Positions 1 to 5,649 of a DNA stretch of 13,404 nucleotides are shown here, piece by piece. Every line of letters begins with the position of its first letter. The stretch's first letter is position 1. Under the pieces are notes generated by a model. It did no database searches and was not told where the DNA came from. It worked only from the letters and a program-made list of their open reading frames with translations. The stretch comes from Ruminococcus sp. UBA7013 (GTDB lineage: Bacteria; Bacillota; Clostridia; Oscillospirales; Ruminococcaceae), in contig DJXD01000015.1 in NCBI GenBank assembly GCA_002449585.1, positions 1-13,404 on the forward strand. Direction: 5' to 3'. Both the position numbers and the translations under genes were made by a program.

Positions 1-1313
1 CTTTTCCCCGCATGAGCGGGGGTGATCCTCCTTATTGATGGAACTTTTCAGAGCCTGCCAGCTTTTCCCCGCATGAGCGGGGGTGATCCCTACATTTCAG
101 CTTGACAGCGAGAAATAAGAGCCTTTTCCCCGCATGAGCGGGGGTGATCCCTGAATAATGCCGTTTGAATGGCATTCCACAGACTTTTCCCCGCATGAGC
201 GGGGGTGATCCTGACATCGGCGAAAGCCAGATACAGGATTTTGTCTTTTCCCCGCATGAGCGGGGGTGATCCTTCCGCAAGTTCGGACATTGCACGCTTA
301 CAGGGCTTTTCCCCGCATGAGCGGGGGTGATCCTCAGCCGGAAGTTTTTCAATAATGCTGATACGGTCTTTTCCCCGCATGAGCGGGGGTGATCCCTATC
401 TCGACCGCCCTCCTGATTGCCCTGCATACTTTTCCCCGCATGAGCGGGGGTGATCCTCCTCATAACGGCACAACCCCTTTTTTTGAAAATGACTTTTCCC
501 CGCATGAGCGGGGGTGATCCTTATTAAAATTGCAAATGAAATGCAGCCTGTAGCTTTTCCCCGCATGAGCGGGGGTGATCCTCGCCCCAGATTCTACACG
601 AAAATAGGACTGTACTTTTCCCCGCATGAGCGGGGGTGATCCTTCGCATTGTTGTAAATTCACGGCAATTTTCACCTTTTCCCCGCATGAGCGGGGGTGA
701 TCCGAGTGTAGCACTCATCACAACCCAGTGCAACAGCTTTTCCCCGCATGAGCGGGGGTGATCCTTTTCAGCCGGAATTTGTCCTTGTTTTGCAAGGCTT
801 TTCCCCGCATGAGCGGGGGTGATCCTGAGTGGATTTGTCATATAAATGAGTTGTTGTTCTTTTCCCCGCATGAGCGGGGGTGATCCTGGTCAAGTCGGAC
901 TGAAATTTTAGATATTACCCTTTTCCCCGCATGAGCGGGGGTGATCCTTTCAGGAAAATATCAAAGTCCACATCTGTAAGCTTTTCCCCGCATGAGCGGG
1001 GGTGATCCCAGCCCTGCCGGCGATGTAAAAGATCTGATTAACTTTTCCCCGCATGAGCGGGGGTGATCCTCCGCAAACGGTTGGTTCATCATCTGGATTT
1101 GGCTTTTCCCCGCATGAGCGGGAGTGATCCTTATTCGATCTGAAATACAAAAAGATGACTATACTTTTCCCCGCATGAGCGGGGGTGATCCTCATGGCAC
1201 ATGATTCATCTTCATCCTTGGTGACTTTTCCCCACATGAGCGGGGGTGATCCTGCCGATTCCGAGAAATTCCAGTTCGAGCCGTTCTTTTCCCCGCATGA
1301 GCGGGGGTGATCC
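1..1313 (+). CRISPR. Type I-E-like CRISPR array, 22 repeats, truncated at left edge
   Basis: Twenty-two copies of a 28-base repeat start at 1, 62, 123, 184, 245, 306, 368, 429, 493, 554, 615, 676, 737, 798, 859, 920, 981, 1042, 1103, 1164, 1225 and 1286. The period is 61 bases, apart from one interval of 62 and one of 64. Each repeat begins CTTTT, has a 6-bp stem CCCCGC/GCGGGG around an ATGA loop, and ends GTGATCC. This matches the type I-E repeat layout (Cas6e hairpin followed by a 5' handle). If the next base is counted as part of a 29-base repeat, the handle is 8 bases and most spacers are 32 bases, as usual for I-E. Only two repeats differ: 1103 (GGGAG for GGGGG) and 1225 (CCCCAC for CCCCGC). 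Both lie near the right end, which fits a trailer there and a leader to the left. By family rule transcription runs rightward. No cas gene is in the window. Short reading frames inside the array are translations of repeats, not genes. Confidence 0.98.
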
Positions 1314-1389
1314 TAGAACGCAGAGTTTTGAGGTGTTAAGGCTTTTATCCGTCGTTTTTAATTTTTTGTAAAAAATTTTCAAAAAGTAC
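1314..1389. other. Array-trailer to promoter spacer with relic of downstream RNA sequence
   Basis: This AT-rich stretch separates the last CRISPR repeat from the promoter of the RNA/Ro60 unit and has no coding potential that I can see. It contains TTTTATCCG (1343-1351), which recurs at 1492-1500 and 1772-1780. It also contains a 17-base tract (1351-1367, GTCGTTTTTAATTTTTT) repeated exactly at 1739-1755. It may be a leftover 3' end of an extra copy of the downstream RNA, or a recombination footprint. Confidence 0.5.
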
Positions 1390-1418
1390 TTGACAAATCT
1401 TTTTTTTTCGTGTATAAT
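1390..1418 (+). promoter_or_regulatory. SigA-type promoter for Y-RNA/Ro60 transcript
   Basis: A consensus -35 TTGACA (1390-1395) is followed, after exactly 17 bases, by a consensus -10 TATAAT (1413-1418). The predicted start near 1425 coincides with the first base of the closing helix of the RNA hairpin at 1425-1506, so the RNA would begin at the base of its own stem. I found no other strong promoter before the Ro60 gene, so it may also drive that gene. Confidence 0.88.
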
Positions 1419-1424
1419 ATCTAT

Positions 1425-1506
1425 TGTAAGCGGTATTGCAGGAAACAGCTACTTCATCAGAAATATTTTATGAAAATTATTCTGTTTTCGTTTTTATCCG
1501 TTTACG
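1425..1506 (+). ncRNA. Candidate Y RNA (module A) upstream of Ro60
   Basis: The sequence folds into a long interrupted hairpin. The closing helix pairs 1425-1433 (TGTAAGCGG) with 1498-1506 (CCGTTTACG), 9 bp with two G-U pairs. An internal loop (1434-1440 and 1490-1497) follows, then an inner helix pairing 1441-1448 (GGAAACAG) with 1482-1489 (CTGTTTTC), 8 bp with one G-U, and an AT-rich apical loop. Known Y RNAs have this form: paired ends that bind Ro60, an internal loop, an upper stem and a large loop, at about 80-120 nt. Bacterial Y RNAs are usually encoded beside the Ro60 gene, as here. The promoter placement supports a discrete 5' end. I see no terminator at its 3' end, so it is probably processed from a longer transcript. 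The helix was found by eye without energy calculation or covariation, and the Ro60-contact motif has not been matched. Confidence 0.6.
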
Positions 1507-1508
1507 CC

Positions 1509-1793
1509 AAAAATTAGGAAAAGCGGCATTGTACAGTAAAGATACTTCGTTTGGAATGGAATAGTTTGATTGTGCAGATTTCGGTTTGAATCCGGAATGG
1601 ATCAGCATTGTGGCTGCGAGTGGCTTCGAGTCACCAGCTAAAGGGTTTTTGCCTTCTCTAAAGGCAGCTGATAATTAGCTTAATTCAAATCACGCAATTT
1701 TCCACTGCATGTGGGTGGGTGGTTCTCAAAGCGGCACAGTCGTTTTTAATTTTTTTAGTTTTCTTGCTGAATTTTATCCGCTTTTCCATTTTT
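1509..1793 (+). ncRNA. Candidate tRNA-mimicking Y RNA (YrlA-like, module B)
   Basis: A long-range closing helix pairs 1517-1526 (GGAAAAGCGG) with 1778-1787, 10 bp without mismatch. It extends after a 2-base bulge (1515-1516) by 1509-1514 with 1788-1793, another 6 bp. Inside, 1583-1591 (GGTTTGAAT) pairs with 1683-1691 (ATTCAAATC), 9 bp with one G-U, and encloses three small hairpins. These are 1611-1640 with TTCGAGTC resembling a T-loop, 1650-1666 (TGCCTT/AAGGCA), and 1666-1680 (AGCT/AGCT). AGCTAAAGGG (1636-1645) resembles a tRNA D-arm. YrlA RNAs, a known bacterial Y RNA group, carry a tRNA-like module and sit next to Rsr genes. The T-arm here is not canonical, because the G53-C61 pair is absent, so the family call is tentative. 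The first 30 bases after AAGCGG match module A at about 21 of 30 positions, which hints at duplication. Confidence 0.5.
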
Positions 1794-1822
1794 ATTTTCT
1801 TGATTCAGAAAGGAAGGGAATT

Positions 1823-3253
1823 ATGTCAAAATTTAATATGTCAGCGTCAGAACTTACACAGAATCAGGAAGGCCATGCTGCTTATCGTATGACCGATAAA
1901 GCCAAACTCCTGACACAGGTTCTGACTTCTTTTTTCCGTGAAGCCAAATTTTATGGTGACAATTCTGATGAATTAGAAAAGACGCTTCAATCTGTGATCA
2001 AAAGCGATCCTGAATTTGTGTCAAAGCTTGCCGTATTTGCAAGGCGAGAATTTAACATGAGATCTGTTTCTCATTTTCTGACGGCATATCTTGCGCATGA
2101 ACCGCAGGGGAAGCCATTTGTGCGGAAAACAGTCCGGGGGGTATCTCTCCGGGGGGATGATGTTGTTGAGATTATGGCAGTTTATCTTGAAACATTCGGA
2201 AAGCCCGTTCCCAATTCTCTTAAAAAAGGAATTAATGATGTATTAGTGACATTTGATGAATATACTCTTGCAAAATATAAATCTTCAAAGAAAAAGGTAA
2301 AAATGCGTGATTTGCTCTGTATCTGCCGCCCTTCTCCCTTGAATGATGAACAATCGGCCATGTGGAAACGTTGTATTGAGAATAAGCTTTCTATTCCTAT
2401 GACATGGGAAACAGAACTTTCTGCAAATGGAAATAATGCTGAAACATGGGAAAAATTAATTGATAGTGGAAAAGTAGGCTATATGGCACAGCTTCGGAAT
2501 CTCAGAAATATCATTCAGGCAAAGCCGTCTAATATTGAAGCAGTTTATAAATACATAGAAGATCCGGAACATGTCCGGAAATCCAAGCAATTGCCATTCC
2601 GATTTTTATCAGCATATAAATCTATCATGGATATTGCCGGAAGCCGTGCGCTGACAGTGCTTGAAAATGCAGTGAATGCATCTGTTGCAAATATGCAGAT
2701 TTTCCCAGGAACAACGGTGATTGCTATTGATACATCAGGATCTATGTCATGGGAGATTTCTGAAAATTCACAGGTATCCTGTTATGAAATTGCGATTCTT
2801 CTGGGAATGCTTGGGAATCGGATCTGTGAAAATAGTATTTGCTTTACGTTTGATACGTTTTTGAAAAAAATTCCTGTGTCTAAGAATGCCAATATTTTGC
2901 ATACAGTTGTCCATAGCCGTGGGGCAGGTGGTGGGACAAATATGCATCTTCCCTTTGAGGCAATGTTGAAAAATAAAATAAAAGCGGACAGAATCATCAT
3001 TCTTTCTGATAATGAATGTAATAGTAGTTATCACTCTCCTGTGCAGAAAATTGCAGATGAATATCGAAAGAAATCGGGGTGTGATATTTGGGTACATGCC
3101 ATTGATTTACAGGGATATGGCACACAACAATTTCATGGCCAAAAAACAAACATCATTGCAGGCTGGTCTGAAAAAGTGTTTGATTTTATCAATCTGGCTG
3201 AACAGGGTATTTCTTCACTTGAAACCAGAATTGAAAATTATGTTTGGGAGTGA
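1823..3253 (+). CDS. rsr: Ro60-family RNA-binding protein (TROVE + vWA), bacterial Rsr
   Basis: This 476-residue protein is a bacterial ortholog of the Ro60 autoantigen. The family forms a HEAT-repeat ring (TROVE domain, roughly residues 8-290) that binds misfolded or single-stranded RNA ends in its cavity and Y RNAs on its rim. In bacteria it works with exonucleases in rRNA maturation and stress RNA decay. The C-terminal vWA domain has a complete MIDAS metal site: DTSGSMS at 303-309, Thr372 in GGGTNMH, and Asp396 in LSDNE. The length is close to the usual ~500 residues. I chose ATG 1823 because AGGAAGGG (1811-1818) lies just upstream. An in-frame ATG at 1709 would add 38 residues encoded by the RNA fold, without a ribosome site. 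The gene directly follows two Y-RNA-like modules and probably shares their promoter. The next gene converges on it across a terminator. Confidence 0.95.
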   Translation: MSKFNMSASELTQNQEGHAAYRMTDKAKLLTQVLTSFFREAKFYGDNSDELEKTLQSVIKSDPEFVSKLAVFARREFNMRSVSHFLTAYLAHEPQGKPFVRKTVRGVSLRGDDVVEIMAVYLETFGKPVPNSLKKGINDVLVTFDEYTLAKYKSSKKKVKMRDLLCICRPSPLNDEQSAMWKRCIENKLSIPMTWETELSANGNNAETWEKLIDSGKVGYMAQLRNLRNIIQAKPSNIEAVYKYIEDPEHVRKSKQLPFRFLSAYKSIMDIAGSRALTVLENAVNASVANMQIFPGTTVIAIDTSGSMSWEISENSQVSCYEIAILLGMLGNRICENSICFTFDTFLKKIPVSKNANILHTVVHSRGAGGGTNMHLPFEAMLKNKIKADRIIILSDNECNSSYHSPVQKIADEYRKKSGCDIWVHAIDLQGYGTQQFHGQKTNIIAGWSEKVFDFINLAEQGISSLETRIENYVWE

Positions 3254-3256
3254 AAC

Positions 3257-3290
3257 AAGCCGTTCTGCATTTGCAGGACGGCTTAATTTC
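3257..3290. terminator. Terminator between convergent rsr and Spo0A-C gene
   Basis: A near-perfect hairpin pairs 3257-3268 with 3273-3284 (AAGCCGTTCTGC against GCAGGACGGCTT, one G-U) around a 4-base loop. It sits four bases after the rsr stop and is followed by TAATTTC. The T-run is weak on both sides, but the place between two converging genes and the strong stem support a shared terminator. Confidence 0.8.
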
Positions 3291-3297
3291 TAAAAAA

Positions 3298-3912
3298 TTA
3301 AAAATATTCCCGTCTAATGGTATCAGCACCCAAAGAAATGACTTCGGAACAAGTGGGTCTTTCGATAGGATAATGAAATTGTTTCTGCATCAATTCCGGA
3401 GAATTAGCATAAGCACGTTCCAATGCGCTTCGGATATTACGCTCCACACACAAACGATCAATCGGATTTTGGGCTTTATTATAAAATTCTGCGATTTCTG
3501 GATAGAGTGAACCTGTATAAGAATCCATTAATTCAGGGCGAGTCACGCACATGCAAATAGCAGTGATCAGAAACTGATAGCCTTTCAGATTGGTTTGCAC
3601 ACCAAGGGCTTTTACAAAATTTGTAGCAGCAAATTCAATTTGCTTTGTAATATTTCGTTTCATCACAAAAACAATGAAAATATAAATGCTTTCTATATCA
3701 TGAGAAACCGGAAGTATATACTGATGATCCATTTCTGAAATCTGGGAAGCCGTGATACTGAATACAAATGTACATTCTTTTTCATCTTTCACAGCAACCA
3801 ACATATCCGGATTTGTTTCACTCACATGGGCATGGATATTTTCCATAGCCAATTTATCAATAAGATAGGCTATCATTTCATCAGGTTTTTGTTTTGCGTT
3901 TTTAGATGACAT
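3298..3912 (-). CDS. Spo0A C-terminal-domain DNA-binding protein without receiver domain
   Basis: The C-terminal half of this 204-residue protein (about residues 93-195) resembles the DNA-binding effector domain of Spo0A. The shared signs are the LGVQTNLKGYQFLITAI segment, the LYPEIAEFYN segment at the expected spacing, and a recognition-helix region VERNIRSALERAY that parallels VERAIRHAIEVAW of Bacillus Spo0A (recalled, not searched). In Spo0A this domain binds 0A boxes (TGTCGAA) and contacts sigma A. The first ~90 residues are not a recognisable receiver: there is no acidic phosphorylation pocket and no membrane helix, and I do not recognise the fold. The ATG at 3912 has AAAGAAG about ten bases upstream. 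The gene is transcribed away from lysA, and the lysA promoter carries a 0A-box-like heptamer. It is a plausible regulator of itself or lysA, but the signal it senses is unknown. Confidence 0.82.
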   Translation of the reverse strand: MSSKNAKQKPDEMIAYLIDKLAMENIHAHVSETNPDMLVAVKDEKECTFVFSITASQISEMDHQYILPVSHDIESIYIFIVFVMKRNITKQIEFAATNFVKALGVQTNLKGYQFLITAICMCVTRPELMDSYTGSLYPEIAEFYNKAQNPIDRLCVERNIRSALERAYANSPELMQKQFHYPIERPTCSEVISLGADTIRREYF

Positions 3913-3970
3913 TATAACACTTCTTTCATGCTTTATAATAAAAAAATTTATTACAATATACTTTAAGTTA

Positions 3971-3982
3971 TGCAGATCTGCA
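3971..3982. promoter_or_regulatory. 12-bp perfect palindrome, possible operator
   Basis: TGCAGATCTGCA is a perfect inverted repeat lying just downstream of the predicted transcription start of the minus-strand regulator gene. That is a position where a bound dimer could block transcription. No binding protein can be named from the sequence. It could be chance. Confidence 0.35.
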
Positions 3983-3992
3983 CACCTTTTTT

Positions 3993-4021
3993 ATTATCGC
4001 ATACTTTTCAGAATTTGTCAA
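3993..4021 (-). promoter_or_regulatory. Promoter of the Spo0A-C-type regulator gene
   Basis: Read on the minus strand, TTGACA (4021-4016) is followed after 17 bases by GATAAT (3998-3993). Transcription would start near 3986, about 75 bases before the start codon, leaving an AT-rich leader that contains the palindrome at 3971-3982. Confidence 0.75.
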
Positions 4022-4140
4022 GTATATTTTTGATTTTATGTGATATAAATTTGTGCAAATTTTTTAGAATTTTCCTAGCATTCTGTTGTGAAAATATCTA
4101 TAAAAAATATTGTTGAAAATTGTTGCTTTTCACAAAATCC

Positions 4141-4179
4141 TGTCGAATTCTTGACGATAACGAAAAAATATGATAAAAT
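4141..4179 (+). promoter_or_regulatory. lysA promoter with adjacent 0A-box-like site
   Basis: The -35 TTGACG (4151-4156) and -10 TAAAAT (4174-4179) are 17 bases apart, so transcription should start near 4186. TGTCGAA (4141-4147), identical to the Spo0A-binding core, ends three bases before the -35. In Bacillus, Spo0A-activated sigma A promoters carry 0A boxes at or near the -35. The divergent neighbour encodes a Spo0A-type DNA-binding domain. A single heptamer can occur by chance, so the operator call is weaker than the promoter call. Confidence 0.6.
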
Positions 4180-4213
4180 AAGAAAGTAAAAACTTTTGAA
4201 AGAAGTGATTCCC

Positions 4214-5497
4214 ATGAATGAAGTCAATCCGAAAATTCCGTTTATCACCAAGGAACAGGCTGAAAAAATTGCTGAAACCTACCCCACGCCGTTCCATATC
4301 TATGACGAAAAAGGCATCCGGGAAAATGCTCGGCTGGTAAAGCAGGCATTTGCATGGAATCCGGGCTTTAAAGAGTATTTTGCCGTGAAGGCTACTCCTA
4401 ATCCGTTCTTGCTGAAAATCTTTCAGGAAGAAGGCTGCGGCGTGGATTGTTCCAGTTTTACAGAATTAGAACTGTCAGAGGCCTGTGGATTTTCTGGTCA
4501 TGAAATTATGTTCTCCTCCAATGTTACCCCTGCACAGGATTATCAGCTTGCATATCAGTTAGGGGCTTATATTAATCTTGATGATATTACACATATTGAT
4601 TATCTGGATCAGCTGACAGGCATTCCTGAAACGATTTGTTGCCGATTCAATGCAGGCGGAAAATTCAAGATTTCAACAGAAATCATGGACAGTCCGGAAG
4701 ACGCAAAATATGGTTTCACCCGTGAACAGATGTTTGAAGGCTTTAAAATGCTGATGGCCAAAGGCGCAAAGCATTTCGGCATTCATGCATTTCTAGCATC
4801 CAGCACCCTCACAAATGAATATTATCCGACACTTGCAAAGCAGTTGTTTGAATTAGCTGTGGATCTGCATAAAGAAACCGGGGCAGATATTAAATTTATC
4901 AATCTGTCTGGGGGTGTTGGTGTGGCCTATCGACCGGATCAGACGCCGAATGATATTCTTAAAATTGGCGAAGGGGTTCACAAAGTTTTTGATGAAATTC
5001 TTGTTCCTGCTGGTCTGGGGGATGTGGCAATTTTCACAGAGATGGGTCGTTTTATGGCTGCGCCTTATGGTCATCTTGTGACACGTGTCTTACATAAAAA
5101 GCATATTTATAAAGAATATGTTGGTGTGGATGCCTGTGCCGCAAATCTCATGCGTCCGGCAATATATGGCGCATATCATCATATCACTGTACTGGGAAAA
5201 GAAGATCAGCCCTGTACTTATCAGTGTGATGTTACCGGCGGTCTGTGTGAAAATAATGATAAATTTGCTATTGATAGAATGCTTCCGCCTGTTGAAATCG
5301 GGGATCTGCTTGTGATTCATGATACTGGTGCACATGGCTTTTCCATGGGGTATAATTATAATGGCCGTCTGCGCTCTGCGGAATTATTGCTTTGTGAGGA
5401 TGGGTCTGTAAAAATGATCCGTCGTGCAGAAACGCCGGCAGATTATTTTGCTACTTTTGATTTCTGCCATATTTTAGATAAGTATTTAAACAAATGA
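4214..5497 (+). CDS. lysA: Diaminopimelate decarboxylase, divergent form
   Basis: This 427-residue cytoplasmic enzyme of the fold III PLP decarboxylases should convert meso-diaminopimelate to lysine, the last step of lysine synthesis. Visible marks are the PLP lysine in YFAVKATPNP (Lys59), the glycine-rich phosphate-binding NLSGGVGV (230-237), EMGRF (276-280) and the second-subunit catalytic cysteine in DVTGGLCENND (Cys345). The usual HxGS segment of LysA is replaced by GIHAFLASSTLTNEYY (189-204), which I believe marks a distinct subgroup. Length fits the family (~420). ATG 4214 is preferred over TTG 4196 because AGAAG sits about ten bases before it, as in the neighbouring genes. The gene is monocistronic, with its own promoter and terminator. 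A related decarboxylase of another diamino acid cannot be excluded. Confidence 0.87.
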   Translation: MNEVNPKIPFITKEQAEKIAETYPTPFHIYDEKGIRENARLVKQAFAWNPGFKEYFAVKATPNPFLLKIFQEEGCGVDCSSFTELELSEACGFSGHEIMFSSNVTPAQDYQLAYQLGAYINLDDITHIDYLDQLTGIPETICCRFNAGGKFKISTEIMDSPEDAKYGFTREQMFEGFKMLMAKGAKHFGIHAFLASSTLTNEYYPTLAKQLFELAVDLHKETGADIKFINLSGGVGVAYRPDQTPNDILKIGEGVHKVFDEILVPAGLGDVAIFTEMGRFMAAPYGHLVTRVLHKKHIYKEYVGVDACAANLMRPAIYGAYHHITVLGKEDQPCTYQCDVTGGLCENNDKFAIDRMLPPVEIGDLLVIHDTGAHGFSMGYNYNGRLRSAELLLCEDGSVKMIRRAETPADYFATFDFCHILDKYLNK

Positions 5498-5501
5498 GAT
5501 C

Positions 5502-5525
5502 AGGGGACTGCTGTCCCCTTTTGTC
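5502..5525 (+). terminator. Intrinsic terminator after lysA
   Basis: AGGGGAC (5502-5508) pairs perfectly with GTCCCCT (5513-5519) around a TGCT loop, followed by T residues. It begins five bases after the lysA stop. Confidence 0.88.
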
Positions 5526-5578
5526 ATTTCCACGGGAATTTTCCTGAATCATCTTAGAATTTCTGGAAAAATGACAAA
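5520..5578 (+). other. Long stem-loop between lysA terminator and ppa promoter
   Basis: TTTGTCATTT (5520-5529) pairs perfectly with AAATGACAAA (5569-5578). CC/GG continues the helix (5530-5531 with 5565-5566) past a 2-base bulge, closing a loop of about 33 bases. It shares its first bases with the T-tract of the lysA terminator and is followed by another T-rich run. It could be a second terminator, a stabilising 3' end or a small RNA, and its role is unknown. Confidence 0.4.
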
Positions 5579-5601
5579 TTTTCATTTTTCCGGGATAAGC
5601 A

Positions 5602-5630
5602 TTGACAAACAGCCCGAATCATGTTATAAT
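5602..5630 (+). promoter_or_regulatory. Consensus SigA-type promoter for ppa-prs
   Basis: A perfect TTGACA (5602-5607) and a perfect TATAAT (5625-5630) are separated by 17 bases. The start would be near 5637, only about 13 bases before the ATG, so the leader is very short and begins at the GTGAGG ribosome site. This suggests strong constitutive expression. Confidence 0.92.
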
Positions 5631-5649
5631 TTTTTAGTGAGGTATATTT

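Noticed and set aside
306..796. Spacers after 306 and 737 sharing CAGCCGGAA
   Set aside because: The match is only nine bases and is not followed by further identity, so common origin cannot be argued without a target search.
32..1237. Several minus-strand reading frames across the CRISPR array
   Set aside because: Their translations are repeated SPPLMRGK, ITPAHAGK and DHPRSCGEK segments, which are simply the CRISPR repeat read in three frames.
1314..1400. CRISPR leader on the right side of the array
   Set aside because: Repeat orientation (stem then GTGATCC handle) and degenerate repeats near the right end both place the leader to the left.
1583..1691. A genuine tRNA gene
   Set aside because: There is no 7-bp acceptor stem with a discriminator position, no canonical anticodon arm, and the T-stem lacks the conserved G-C closing pair. 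Only tRNA-like elements are seen.
1728..1784. A third local hairpin AAAGCGG (1728-1734) / CCGCTTT (1778-1784) as another Y RNA
   Set aside because: Its 3' arm is the same as that of the longer 16-bp helix with 1509-1526, the loop is mostly T and A, and there is no promoter for it. It may be an alternative pairing only.
1709..1822. Upstream in-frame start extending the Ro60 protein by 38 residues
   Set aside because: The extension is encoded by the RNA fold, lacks a ribosome site and does not resemble TROVE proteins. ATG 1823 has a strong site.
3913..4213. Lysine riboswitch upstream of lysA
   Set aside because: The predicted leader from 4186 to the ATG is under 30 bases, far too short for the ~170-base L-box, and no such motif is seen upstream.
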